Part shown: positions 1-8,558 of the stretch, piece after piece
Position numbering within the stretch: the stretch's first letter is position 1
Layout of the letters: every line of letters begins with the position of its first letter
Translations under genes and position numbers: made by a program
Notes under the pieces: model-generated
Told to the model about the DNA's origin: nothing
The model's input: only the letters and a program-made list of their open reading frames with translations
The model's database searches: none
DNA from: Anoxybacter fermentans
GTDB taxonomy: Bacteria > Bacillota > Halanaerobiia > DY22613
Direction of reading: 5' to 3'
Length of the DNA: 64,000 bases
Assembly (NCBI RefSeq): GCF_003991135.1
Contig: NZ_CP016379.1
Location: forward strand, 3,472,001 to 3,536,000

Positions 1-13
1 AATAATAGAAAGG

Positions 14-43
14 TTGACAATCTAGCTTCTTCTATGGTATTAT
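14..43 (+). promoter_or_regulatory. promoter of birA-bioY
   Basis: TTGACA at 14-19 and TATTAT at 38-43 with an 18-base spacer, shortly upstream of the birA ribosome binding site. No BirA-type long inverted operator is obvious here. Confidence 0.6.
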
Positions 44-75
44 TTTGCTAGATGTTATAAAAGGAGGTGGACGGG

Positions 76-1050
76 ATGTCAGAATCGCTGCGCCAGACCA
101 TTCTTAAGCTGTTATCTGAGCAGGATACATATATATCAGGGCAGGAACTATCAGAAAGATTGGGAGTTTCCCGAACTGCCATTTGGAAGCATATCAGTGC
201 CCTTAAAGAAAAAGGGTATGAGATTGAATCTATACCCAATAAAGGGTATCGGTTATTAAATACCCCGAATAGATTGATTCCTGAAGAAATTTTGAGAAAT
301 TTAAAAACTACTACTTTGGGAAAAAAGATTGTATTTTTTGAAGAGATTGATTCTACTAATACTCAGGCCAAAGAATCTGCCTTAGATTATCCTGAAGGAA
401 CCATCTTTTTAGCTGAAGCCCAGACTAAGGGTCGGGGCCGACTTGGGCGTAGCTGGAGTTCAATACCAGGAAAGGGTATCTGGTGTTCGGTACTGTTAAA
501 ACCATCTCTTGACCCAACCTTTGCCGGTCAATTTCCACTGCTTACAGCTGTTGCTATTGCTGAAACGTTCCATAATCTAGGAGTAGATGCAAAGATCAAA
601 TGGCCCAATGATCTTTTGGTGGATGGAAAAAAAATTTGCGGTATTTTAACGGAAATGGGGGCAGAATTGGACAGGATAAATTATCTGGTTATCGGCTTTG
701 GGATAAATGTCAAACATAAGCTTGAAGACTTTCCGAAAGAGATTCGAACTATTGCTACATCGTTGGAAATGGTACTTAAAAAGGAAGTTGATCGGGTTCA
801 ATTGCTTTGCGATATCCTTTTAAAATTGGAAAAATACTATTTCCAACTCTTAAAAGAAGGGTTTGAGCCAATTCGAAAGCTATGGAAAGAATATACCTGC
901 ACTCTAGGTCACGAGGTTAAAATTTCACGTTTTAACGAACTTCCCCTTTTTGGAAAAGCCCTTGATTTAAATCCGGATGGTTCTTTGCTTTTTGAGTTAC
1001 CTGATGGTCAGATAATCAATGTTCATTCAGGAGAAATAGGACTTCAATAA
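76..1050 (+). CDS. birA: bifunctional biotin ligase / biotin operon repressor BirA
   Basis: Joins biotin to carboxylase carrier proteins through biotinyl-AMP and, in the long form, represses biotin genes. The 324-residue product has an N-terminal winged HTH (about residues 1-60, with LSERLGVSRTAIWKHI), the catalytic glycine/arginine loop GRGRLGRSW near residue 122, KWPNDLLVDGKKICGIL near 180, and the small C-terminal domain of group II ligases. ATG 76 is preferred over GTG 67 because AAAGGAGG at 61-68 lies about 8 bases before it. bioY follows after 20 bases, so it is probably co-transcribed and supplies the biotin that BirA senses. Confidence 0.93.
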   Translation: MSESLRQTILKLLSEQDTYISGQELSERLGVSRTAIWKHISALKEKGYEIESIPNKGYRLLNTPNRLIPEEILRNLKTTTLGKKIVFFEEIDSTNTQAKESALDYPEGTIFLAEAQTKGRGRLGRSWSSIPGKGIWCSVLLKPSLDPTFAGQFPLLTAVAIAETFHNLGVDAKIKWPNDLLVDGKKICGILTEMGAELDRINYLVIGFGINVKHKLEDFPKEIRTIATSLEMVLKKEVDRVQLLCDILLKLEKYYFQLLKEGFEPIRKLWKEYTCTLGHEVKISRFNELPLFGKALDLNPDGSLLFELPDGQIINVHSGEIGLQ

Positions 1051-1070
1051 AACAAAGGAGGAATCTTAAA

Positions 1071-1610
1071 ATGAAAACAAAACAAATTATTTTAACAGGC
1101 TTATTTGCTGCATTAACTGCAGTAGGTGCAATGATTACAATTCCATTGCCTTTTAGCCCAGTACCTATAACTTTGCAAATTCTCTTTACCTTGCTTGCTG
1201 GAATTATTCTAGGTAGCCGTTATGGTGCTTTAAGTCAGCTTATCTATTTGTTTTTGGGTGGAATCGGTCTTCCTGTTTTTGCTGGAGGTAGTGGAGGATT
1301 TCAGGCTCTTGTAGGTCCAACGGCAGGATATCTCTGGGGTTTTGTTTTGGCTGCCTTTGTAGTAGGATTGATTGCCGAACACCGTTCTTCTTTAAAAACT
1401 GATATTTTTGCCATGTTGATCGGTATAATTCTCATTTATTTGCCCGGAATGATGGGGTTACATTGGATTGCAGGATTATCTTTTTCCAAGGCATTTGCCC
1501 TGGGTGTGTTACCTTTTATCCCGGGTGATCTTACAAAAGTATTATTAGCTGCTTTGATTAAAAGGCAACTTAGCAGTAGAGTTCCTTTTATTTTTGGTGA
1601 AGAAGGTTAA
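1071..1610 (+). CDS. bioY: biotin transporter substrate-binding subunit BioY
   Basis: Integral membrane S component of a biotin ECF-type transporter. It is 179 residues with about six hydrophobic segments. Family hallmarks are the N-terminal ALTAVGAMITIPLPFSPVPI segment, the LGSRYGALSQLIYLFLGGIGLPVF loop and the PGDLTK motif near the C-terminus. No EcfA or EcfT gene is in the window, so it either uses shared energising subunits elsewhere or works alone. It is preceded by AAAGGAGGAAT and lies directly behind birA. No biotin synthesis genes are present here, which would fit biotin uptake rather than synthesis. Confidence 0.92.
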   Translation: MKTKQIILTGLFAALTAVGAMITIPLPFSPVPITLQILFTLLAGIILGSRYGALSQLIYLFLGGIGLPVFAGGSGGFQALVGPTAGYLWGFVLAAFVVGLIAEHRSSLKTDIFAMLIGIILIYLPGMMGLHWIAGLSFSKAFALGVLPFIPGDLTKVLLAALIKRQLSSRVPFIFGEEG

Positions 1611-1678
1611 AGATTGATTTTTAAATCCAATTCTGTTAAAATAGTTCTGGCAATTGGAAATTGAAGGAGTGAATCAGG

Positions 1679-2443
1679 ATGGTTTTAGTGATTGATGTAG
1701 GGAATACTAATACTGTATTGGGGGTATATCGTGGAGATGAGTTAATTGCCTATTGGCGTGTAGCCAGTGACCGTCAAAAAACCAGTGATGAATATGGAAT
1801 TCTCTTTTATAGTTTACTTTCACATAAGGGAATTAATACCAAAGATATCCGGAGGATTATCATATCAAGCGTTGTACCCCCATTGGTGACAACTTTAGAA
1901 AAGGTCTGCCAGAACTATTTTAACATTCAGCCCCATGTGGTTGGCCCTGGTACCAAAACCGGAATGAATATTAAAATGGACAATCCTAAAGAAGTAGGGG
2001 CTGACCGTATTGTGAATGCGGTAGCAGCATATCATCTGTATGGTGGTCCTGTAATTATTGTCGATTTTGGTACGGCTACTACTTTCTGTGCAGTTAATTC
2101 TAAAGGAGATTATTTGGGTGGAGCCATTGCTCCCGGTGTAGGTATTGCTACAGAGGCCCTTTTTGCCCGTGCATCCAAACTTCCAAGAATTGAGCTTGTC
2201 AAACCTAAAAGGGTTATCGGAAAAAATACTATTGAAGGGATGCAGGCGGGGATTATTTATGGCTTTGTAGGTCAGGTGGATGGTGTTGTTCGGAGGATGC
2301 AAAAGGAGCTGGGAGAGAAAGCAAAAGTTGTGGCAACTGGTGGTCTATCATCTTTGATCGGGCCCGAGTCAGAAACTATTGAAATAATCAACCCTCTATT
2401 GACCCTTCAGGGATTGTTAATTATCGATAAAATGAATCCCTAA
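1679..2443 (+). CDS. coaX: type III pantothenate kinase
   Basis: Phosphorylates pantothenate in the first committed step of coenzyme A synthesis. The 254-residue product has the ASKHA-fold phosphate loop [12 protein letters not shown] at its N-terminus, the central [10 protein letters not shown] motif near residue 125 with the catalytic-type aspartate, and [16 protein letters not shown] near 145. Length is normal for CoaX. The spacing of 68 bases from bioY with no clear terminator leaves co-transcription possible; dusB follows after 13 bases. Confidence 0.95.
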   Translation: MVLVIDVGNTNTVLGVYRGDELIAYWRVASDRQKTSDEYGILFYSLLSHKGINTKDIRRIIISSVVPPLVTTLEKVCQNYFNIQPHVVGPGTKTGMNIKMDNPKEVGADRIVNAVAAYHLYGGPVIIVDFGTATTFCAVNSKGDYLGGAIAPGVGIATEALFARASKLPRIELVKPKRVIGKNTIEGMQAGIIYGFVGQVDGVVRRMQKELGEKAKVVATGGLSSLIGPESETIEIINPLLTLQGLLIIDKMNP

Positions 2444-2456
2444 TGGGAGTGGTTCC

Positions 2457-3455
2457 ATGAAGATTGGAAATATAGTCATTGAAAATCCGGTGATTTTAGC
2501 ACCTATGGCGGGAGTAACAGATCTACCCTTTCGACAGATTGTCAAAAAAATGGGCTGTGGTCTGGTTTATACCGAGATGGTAAGCGCAAAGGGTTTAATT
2601 TATGGCAATGAAAGGACTGAAAGACTTCTTGAGTTTGAGAAAGATGAAATTCCTGTTGCCATTCAGCTCTTTGGCTCTGAACCAGAGATTATGGCAAAAG
2701 CAGCCCGCCTGGTAGCAGAAAAAAAGCCAGCGATTATTGATATCAATATGGGTTGCCCTACTCCTAAAATAGTTAAAAATGGTGATGGTTCAGCTTTGAT
2801 GAAAGATCCAGTTCTGGCTGGCGAAATTGTTGCTGCTATGACTGAGGCTGTTGATATACCCATTACTGTTAAGATGCGTAAAGGTTGGGATGAAGATAGT
2901 GTTAATGCTGTAGAACTGGCTCAAATCTGTGTTAAAAATGGTGCTAAAGCAATAGCAGTTCACGGACGAACCAGAGAACAGTTTTATTCAGGGAAAGCAG
3001 ATTGGAAGATTATTCGAGAGGTAAAAGAAGCTGTAGATGTTCCTGTTATTGGTAATGGAGATATTTTTTCGCCGGAAGATGCGGTAGCTATGTTTGAAGA
3101 AACAGGCTGTGATGCTGTGATGATTGGTCGTGGCTGTCAGGGCAATCCCTGGATTTTTAAGCGGGTGACCCATTATCTTAAAACAGGTGAAATCCTGCCA
3201 CCTCCTTCATATTCTGAACGGATTAAGATGGCTATCGAACATTTTAAGAGACATATTGCCTATAAAGGGGAAGAAGCTGGTATTCCTCAGATGCGCAAAC
3301 ACCTGGCCTGGTATATAAAGGGTTTACCTCATTGTACTAAGGTGAAAGAGGAAATCTTCCGTCTAAAGAGTTCTGATGAGATCATTTCAACTTTGCGGGA
3401 TTATTTAGGGGAGTTAGAAGGTGATCAGTTGCAAAAAGTTAATTTTTCGCTTTAA
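2457..3455 (+). CDS. dusB: tRNA-dihydrouridine synthase DusB
   Basis: FMN-dependent reduction of uridines in tRNA. The 332-residue product has the N-terminal LAPMAGVTDLPFR flavin-binding motif, NMGCPTPKIVKNGDG near residue 97 with the catalytic cysteine of the GCP motif, KMRKGWD near 140, AVHGRTREQFYSG near 168 and the VIGNGDI and MIGRGCQGNPW phosphate-binding loops. The last eight codons and the stop (3429-3455) are identical in character to the end of the dispersed palindromic repeat family, so the natural C-terminus seems to have been replaced by repeat insertion without loss of the catalytic domain. Confidence 0.95.
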   Translation: MKIGNIVIENPVILAPMAGVTDLPFRQIVKKMGCGLVYTEMVSAKGLIYGNERTERLLEFEKDEIPVAIQLFGSEPEIMAKAARLVAEKKPAIIDINMGCPTPKIVKNGDGSALMKDPVLAGEIVAAMTEAVDIPITVKMRKGWDEDSVNAVELAQICVKNGAKAIAVHGRTREQFYSGKADWKIIREVKEAVDVPVIGNGDIFSPEDAVAMFEETGCDAVMIGRGCQGNPWIFKRVTHYLKTGEILPPPSYSERIKMAIEHFKRHIAYKGEEAGIPQMRKHLAWYIKGLPHCTKVKEEIFRLKSSDEIISTLRDYLGELEGDQLQKVNFSL

Positions 3456-3620
3456 AAGAAATTTTTGAACCATTTGAAGTTTGATTTCGGTATAATCCAT
3501 GGGTCTTCTACCTATGAATTGGCTTATTATATACTGTGATGAGGCCATTCTTTTCAATCTCACTAAGATGGTTAAACGAAAAATTTCTAGGGCGTTCAAA
3601 ATTAGCTTTTTTGTAGTTTA
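3429..3620 (+). repeat. palindromic repeat copy 1 (overlaps dusB end)
   Basis: Starts TTGCAAAAAGTTAATTTTTC and ends AAATTAGCTTTTTGTAGTTTA; the ends are inverted copies. This copy has a diverged centre that lacks the two inner hairpins seen in other copies. It supplies the dusB stop codon and lies 14 bases from the insertion sequence. Confidence 0.8.
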
Positions 3621-3632
3621 GCCATTATATTT

Positions 3633-5417
3633 AAGGGGCTGTCTCAAAAGTAATTAATTACTTTTGGGCATGGCCCCTTTTTTCATTGTTCATTTTAAAT
3701 TCATTGAAAATTTTTCTGTTAAGAAAATAAAAACCCATACCTGACATTCTATACTGTTGCCAGTTTAGCCAGGTTATGGGCTATACACAGTAAACCCCAT
3801 TCAATTTTTACTTTCTCAAGGCCACGAAGCAGAAATCTCCGGAATGACCAATTACCTTTGATCCTTCCAAAGACAGATTCCGCTTCAATTGCTCTTTGAG
3901 AACGGAGTTTCATACCTTTATCGGAACAAAGGTTTTCCTTTACCTTTTGCTTATATTCACGTAATTTAAAATTTATTCTTATTACTCGATCACCTTTGGC
4001 CCTGGTACAATTTTCTTTTAACTCACACTCATCACAATTTTCGCATTTGTAATATCTAATTTGTTTAGTATATCCATTTTCAGTCTTAATTTCTTTTGTC
4101 TTACAGTAAATGAGTCTTCTTTGAGCAGGACAAATAAACTCGTCGTTTTCTTTATCATACGGCCAGTTTTCTACTTTAAATATATCATTTTTAAACTTCT
4201 TCTTTTGTTCTTTATGAAAAGTATTATACTTAACATAAATATTAGTATTGGCTTTCTCTAAGTAATCATAATTTTCCTCACTACCATAACCTGAATCAGC
4301 TATCACATTTTCCGGAATCTTACCTGTAACTTCTTTTACTTTTTCTAAATGAGGTATTAAGCATCTTGAATCTGCCGGCCTTTGATGAATACTATAACCA
4401 ACTACAAACTGATTCTCTGTACCTATCTGAACATTATATGCGGGCTTCAATTGCCCATTTTTCATGTGGTCTTCTTTCATTCTCATAAAAGTTGCATCAG
4501 TATCTGTTTTAGAATAACTGTTTCGTCCATTTAAAATCTCTTCCTGCTGCTCATATTTTTTCATTCGAGGAAGACATTTATCTTTGAGCTCTTTAACTGT
4601 TTTTTTTAACTTCTTATCTTTGGAGTTCTTTTCTAGACGTTCTTCAAGTTCCTTAATTTTTTCTTCGAGTTTCTTTGAATCTATTTCTTTTCCTTCACCC
4701 ATCTCCTCCAGGTCATTATCCCCATACAATCTATTCTCTTCTTCGTTGGTTTTCTCAATCTCTTTTAAAAGTTCATTAATTTTTGCCCTAAGCCTTGCTT
4801 TGTACTTCTTTGTCGCTTTTCTCCAGACAAAGCTATATTTGTTTGCATTAGCTTCTATTTTTGTACCATCTAAAAAGTAATTCTCTAACTTTACATATCC
4901 TTCTTCTATAAGAAGTTCCAATACTGATGCAAATACCTCATCAATAACATCTTTCATGATCTCTGATCTGAATCGGTTTATCGTCCGAAAATCAGGTTTA
5001 TTGTTACCACTAAGCCACATAAAATAAATATTTTCCCGAAGTGCCTTGGCAATTCGTCTTGATGAATATATTCTCTGAGTATAGGCATATACTATAACCT
5101 TAAGCATCATTTTCGGATGGTAGCTGCTTCTACCCCCACCTTTATATTTTTCAAGCAGGGGTTCAATATTCATCCTTTCTATAGCTGAATTTACCACCCT
5201 TACTAAATGATTTTCAGGAATAAACACATCAAAACTCAAAGGCAACATTGTCTGATTCATATTATATTCAATAAATGTCTTTTTATTATGGTTTTTCCTC
5301 TTCATATTTATATTTTACCATAAAAAAAAGGTGTTGTCTTTATAAAAATTTCTGACAACACCTTTCTTTTAATATTTACTTTTGGGGGTTATAAAGGGAC
5401 TTTTGGGACAGCCCCTT
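3633..5417 (-). mobile_element. IS1182-family insertion sequence
   Basis: Bounded by inverted repeats GGGGCTGTCTCAAAAGT at 3635-3651 and, on the other strand, GGGGCTGTCCCAAAAGT at 5399-5415 (16 of 17 match). It contains one intact transposase gene on the minus strand. I see no convincing target duplication. Its right end lies within 5 bases of the stop codon of the MurE-like gene, and its left end is 14 bases from a palindromic repeat. Confidence 0.85.
3749..5305 (-). CDS. IS1182-family transposase
   Basis: DDE transposase of 518 residues that appears intact. It has the family N-terminus with LPLSFDVFIPENHLVR, the first acidic residue in YFLDGTKIEAN near residue 145, the second in VIADSGYGSEENY near 340, and the glutamate in AIEAESVFGRIKGNW near 475. 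A lysine/glutamate-rich coiled-coil stretch (about 165-240) and a four-cysteine zinc-ribbon-like segment (CENCDECELKENC) near 425 are usual for the group. The full length and undamaged frame suggest recent arrival or activity. The terminal inverted repeats do not resemble those of the dispersed palindromes, so it is not an obvious source of their mobility. Confidence 0.93.
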   Translation of the reverse strand: MKRKNHNKKTFIEYNMNQTMLPLSFDVFIPENHLVRVVNSAIERMNIEPLLEKYKGGGRSSYHPKMMLKVIVYAYTQRIYSSRRIAKALRENIYFMWLSGNNKPDFRTINRFRSEIMKDVIDEVFASVLELLIEEGYVKLENYFLDGTKIEANANKYSFVWRKATKKYKARLRAKINELLKEIEKTNEEENRLYGDNDLEEMGEGKEIDSKKLEEKIKELEERLEKNSKDKKLKKTVKELKDKCLPRMKKYEQQEEILNGRNSYSKTDTDATFMRMKEDHMKNGQLKPAYNVQIGTENQFVVGYSIHQRPADSRCLIPHLEKVKEVTGKIPENVIADSGYGSEENYDYLEKANTNIYVKYNTFHKEQKKKFKNDIFKVENWPYDKENDEFICPAQRRLIYCKTKEIKTENGYTKQIRYYKCENCDECELKENCTRAKGDRVIRINFKLREYKQKVKENLCSDKGMKLRSQRAIEAESVFGRIKGNWSFRRFLLRGLEKVKIEWGLLCIAHNLAKLATV

Positions 5418-5419
5418 TT

Positions 5420-6847
5420 TTATGTTCTATATATTTCTTCTAAAATTAACTTTCCTGCTTCGTCCATAGCATGAGCTCCCAATAAAAGAATTATATCTCC
5501 GGATTCAACCATTTTTAATACTTTCTTAAAATAAGGTAGTAACTCAGGGTTATGTTCAAACTTTATACCTTGTTCTTTAAGGGTTTTTAAAAAGATTTCC
5601 TCTTCCTCGGGATGAACCAGATCATCTTCTTTTACCAGTTCGGCACAGTTTGTGATCATCAATTTAACGTTGGGTAGTTTTTTAACCCATCCAGCGATGA
5701 TTCTGGCATTGTCCTGATTGATTTTAACTCCCCGGTTGCCCCGGATAGCGTTAATGATATATAGTTTTTTATAGGTTAAGTTCTGTACGGTTTCAAAAAC
5801 TGCGGTATAACTTCCGGGATTATGGGCACAATCATCAATAACAGTAAAATCACCATCATAGATAATCTGAAAACGTCGCCATACTCCGGTAAAAGTAGAG
5901 ATATTTTGCACCTGTTTTGGAGTTAATCCCAAAAGAAGCCCGGCTCCGCAGGCGCCCAGAGTGTTATATACATTATGTTTACCTGGTAGTTTGATCTCAA
6001 TTGGTATTCGCATTGGTTCAATTTTGGCATATCTGGTCTGAATGGAATTACGCACTACCAGATCATAATAGGTTTTAAGATTTTTCTGGCGGATGTTTTC
6101 TGCTGAAATCATATTCTTTTTCTTAAATCCATAGGTGACAACCTGTGCTTTAATATCTTTGGAAATAAAATTGGCATGAGGATCATCCCCATTTATAAGG
6201 GCAATGGCATTATCTTTTAGTTGTTCGAAAAGACTTTTTTTAATTCTAACATAGTGCTCAAAATTCTTATGAAAGTCGAAATGGTCCCGGGTTACATTAG
6301 TAAAAATGGTAAGATCAAAATCAATTCCATAGGTTCGCTTTAATTCAATTCCGTGAGACGAGACCTCCATAGAAACTGCTTTAAGATTTGCATCCACCAT
6401 TTCACGCAGATATTTTTGCAGTTCTACGGCATCAGGTGTAGTCAGTTGGGCCTTTCTTGTTTTTAATCCTGTATCAATGTCCACAGTACCTATAAGTCCG
6501 CAGCCGATCCCATTTTTATTGAAGAGATGGTGGAGCAAAAAAGTTGAAGTTGTCTTTCCATTTGTTCCCGTTACTCCAATAGTTAGCAAAAAACGGGATG
6601 GATAATCATAGATATAAGCAGCCAATTCGGCGAGGGCAATCCGACCATCTGGAACCTGTTGAACCGGTACATCGACGGATAAATCTATAGGTTTTTCAGT
6701 GATGATAACTGAAGCCCCTCTGGCTAAAGCGTCCTCAATATACTCGTGTCCATCTCTTTTAAGGCCCTGGATTGCTACAAAAGCAAACCCGGGCTTTACT
6801 TTCCGGGAGTCACATGTAACTCCCCGAATATCTCTAAATAATTTCAA
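5420..6847 (-). CDS. MurE-like Mur ligase of unknown substrate
   Basis: ATP-dependent amide ligase of the Mur family, 475 residues with the three MurE domains. Visible are the N-terminal UDP-binding-type domain (GVTCDSRKVKPG), the P-loop GVTGTNGKTTS near residue 92, TTPDAVELQ near 138, MEVSSHGIELKR near 160 and FTNVTRDHFDFH near 182. The C-terminal domain has DDCAHNPGSY, but the DNPR-type signature with which MurE recognises diaminopimelate or lysine is absent; TNCAELVKEDD stands near the equivalent position. I therefore infer a MurE relative with another amino substrate, not the peptidoglycan enzyme. Start is TTG (CAA at 6845-6847). It is divergent from the HTH/unknown/AAR-like genes, and its stop abuts the insertion sequence. 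Confidence 0.75.
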   Translation of the reverse strand: MKLFRDIRGVTCDSRKVKPGFAFVAIQGLKRDGHEYIEDALARGASVIITEKPIDLSVDVPVQQVPDGRIALAELAAYIYDYPSRFLLTIGVTGTNGKTTSTFLLHHLFNKNGIGCGLIGTVDIDTGLKTRKAQLTTPDAVELQKYLREMVDANLKAVSMEVSSHGIELKRTYGIDFDLTIFTNVTRDHFDFHKNFEHYVRIKKSLFEQLKDNAIALINGDDPHANFISKDIKAQVVTYGFKKKNMISAENIRQKNLKTYYDLVVRNSIQTRYAKIEPMRIPIEIKLPGKHNVYNTLGACGAGLLLGLTPKQVQNISTFTGVWRRFQIIYDGDFTVIDDCAHNPGSYTAVFETVQNLTYKKLYIINAIRGNRGVKINQDNARIIAGWVKKLPNVKLMITNCAELVKEDDLVHPEEEEIFLKTLKEQGIKFEHNPELLPYFKKVLKMVESGDIILLLGAHAMDEAGKLILEEIYRT

Positions 6848-6963
6848 TGGCGGTGCCCCCTTACCTTTCCTACTTGAGTTTATTATTTAGTAATGCCCTA
6901 ATTATTATTATAATATTTTTATGTTAGTTTTTCAGTATTATTTTCCAAAAATTAATTGCCATA

Positions 6964-7010
6964 TTGACTTAAATTTGTTACAATCTAATTGTACACAAAA
7001 TTGTGCACAT
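6964..7010 (+). promoter_or_regulatory. candidate promoter and tandem-palindrome operator
   Basis: TTGACT at 6964-6969 is followed by two adjacent palindromes, TTGTACACAA at 6989-6998 and TTGTGCACAT at 7001-7010, in the divergent region between the MurE-like gene and the HTH gene. No clean -10 box is visible at 17 bases, so the promoter is tentative. The palindromes are plausible binding sites for the HTH protein encoded just downstream. Confidence 0.4.
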
Positions 7011-7058
7011 AATAAAGATTTTTTTGGGGATTATATCTTTAAGAGGAGTGAAAAATCA

Positions 7059-7580
7059 TTGGAATTAATCCGCATTGGTGATAAAGTTATCAATAAAAAT
7101 AAAATTTTTAGAATGATCGAAAAAATTTTAAATCTTCGCAGTCAGGGTCTTTCTCAAACAGAGGTAGCTAGAGAATTAGAAGTTGAACGGACTTTTATTT
7201 CAAGGTTAGAGAGCCTTGGGGAGGTGCATAAAGGTGGTAGGATAGCTATTGTTGGATTTCCAATTGCTAATGTAGAAGAGATTCGGGAGATGGCATTAAA
7301 TGAGGGAGTAGAATTTGTTTTACTCATGTCAGAGAAGGAACGTTGGTCATTTATTAAAAGAGATGGGCTTGATATCTTTAATCAGATAATGGAGATTCTT
7401 ATTCGTCTTAAGGAATATGATCTGGTTATTTTTTTAGGTTCAGATATGCGGATTGATCTGGCTGATACTTTATTGGAAGGAAAGGTTGTTGGGATTGAAC
7501 TTGGTACTTCCCCTATTACAGAAGATAAATACATAGACCCGTCAATTCTTAAAAACATTATTAAGAATTTTCGAAAATAA
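7059..7580 (+). CDS. HTH protein with a C-terminal Rossmann-like domain
   Basis: Probable DNA-binding regulator of the neighbouring genes. I take the start as TTG 7059, with AGAGGAGTG 8 bases before it; upstream in-frame starts lack a binding site and would encode promoter sequence. The 173-residue product has an HTH (LRSQGLSQTEVARELEVERTFISRLE with the turn near residue 35) followed by alternating hydrophobic strands and helices (RIAIVGFPIANVEE, YDLVIFLGSD) like a small nucleotide- or ligand-binding domain. No named family is certain to me. The next gene begins 14 bases downstream with AAAGGAGGGTG, indicating an operon. Confidence 0.65.
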   Translation: MELIRIGDKVINKNKIFRMIEKILNLRSQGLSQTEVARELEVERTFISRLESLGEVHKGGRIAIVGFPIANVEEIREMALNEGVEFVLLMSEKERWSFIKRDGLDIFNQIMEILIRLKEYDLVIFLGSDMRIDLADTLLEGKVVGIELGTSPITEDKYIDPSILKNIIKNFRK

Positions 7581-7594
7581 AGGAGGGTGAATAG

Positions 7595-8530
7595 ATGAAA
7601 CATGTGGTCAGTATTAGTCTCGGTTCATCAGAAAGGGATCATGCAGTAGAAACGGAGATTTTAGGTGAAAAGTTTTTAATCGAACGCCGGGGAACTGATG
7701 GAGATATAAATAAAGCTATCCAGTTGTTTAAAGAAATGGATGGTAAAGTGGATGCTTTTGGGTTGGGCGGAATTGATCTTTACATTTATGCTGGTCAAAA
7801 ACGTTATACATTTAGGGATGCAGAAAAGATTATTCGACATATCCGTCATACACCCGTAGTCGATGGCAGTGGACTTAAAAATACGCTGGAGCGAAAAGTG
7901 GTTCATTACCTTGCACAGGAGTATGGTTATGATTTAAAAGGTAAAAAGGTGCTTATGGTCTGCGCTGTGGATCGATTTGGTATGGCAGAAGCTTTGATTG
8001 AAGAGGGAAGTGATGTAACCTTTGGAGATATGATCTTTGCCTTGGGGATTCCGGTTCCTTTGAAATCTATTAAAAGTTTAAATCGGTTGGCCCGGGTACT
8101 TTGTCCTGTAATAACTAAACTACCGTTTAAGATGCTTTATCCTACTGGAAATAGACAAAAAGAAGAGAGCCAGGAACGTTTTAATTCATTTTATGAGGAG
8201 GCAGATATTATTGCGGGTGATTTCCACTATATTCGAAAATATTTACCAAAAGATATTCATGGAAAGTTGATTTTGACAAATACCGTGACCTCCCGTGATG
8301 TAGAGATGCTTAAATCACGTGGAGCCTGGATGTTGGTGACCACAACTCCTAACTTAAATGGTCGTTCTTTTGGAACCAATGTGATGGAAGCGGTTTTGGT
8401 CTCATTATCCGATAAAAAGCCCGCAGAATTAACTCCCGCTGACTATGATCGACTTTTGGATCAGATCGGATTTGTTCCCAGAATTGAAATTCTAAACCCT
8501 GTTCAGGAAAGTCAAACAATCGTATTGTAA
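7595..8530 (+). CDS. conserved protein, sometimes labelled quinate dehydrogenase-like
   Basis: A 311-residue soluble protein with no signal peptide or membrane segment. It has an N-terminal region around AFGLGGIDLYIYAG, a helical segment, then GKKVLMVCAVDRFGMAEAL near residue 108, which looks like a dinucleotide- or substrate-binding turn, and VTTTPNLNGRSFGTNVMEAVL near 248. I recall similar proteins annotated as quinate 5-dehydrogenase, but I see no catalytic residues that justify that name. It sits between the HTH gene and the AAR-like reductase gene in the same orientation with tight spacing, so a shared pathway is likely. Confidence 0.6.
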   Translation: MKHVVSISLGSSERDHAVETEILGEKFLIERRGTDGDINKAIQLFKEMDGKVDAFGLGGIDLYIYAGQKRYTFRDAEKIIRHIRHTPVVDGSGLKNTLERKVVHYLAQEYGYDLKGKKVLMVCAVDRFGMAEALIEEGSDVTFGDMIFALGIPVPLKSIKSLNRLARVLCPVITKLPFKMLYPTGNRQKEESQERFNSFYEEADIIAGDFHYIRKYLPKDIHGKLILTNTVTSRDVEMLKSRGAWMLVTTTPNLNGRSFGTNVMEAVLVSLSDKKPAELTPADYDRLLDQIGFVPRIEILNPVQESQTIVL

Positions 8531-8558
8531 ATTAAATTTATTAAGGAGGTTAATATAC

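Noticed and set aside
4061-4880. Frames opposite the transposase
   Set aside because: Low-complexity serine/phenylalanine-rich shadows of lysine/glutamate codons; no start signals.
3621-5430. Target-site duplication of the IS1182-type element
   Set aside because: Flanks (TTTAA on the left, TTTTT on the right) do not form a convincing direct repeat.
6921-7058. N-terminal extension of the HTH gene from ATG 6921
   Set aside because: It would read through the promoter and palindromes and lacks a ribosome binding site; TTG 7059 has a good one.
7595-8530. Firm assignment as quinate or shikimate dehydrogenase
   Set aside because: I cannot see the catalytic Lys-Asp pair or the family's substrate motif, so only the label used elsewhere is mentioned.
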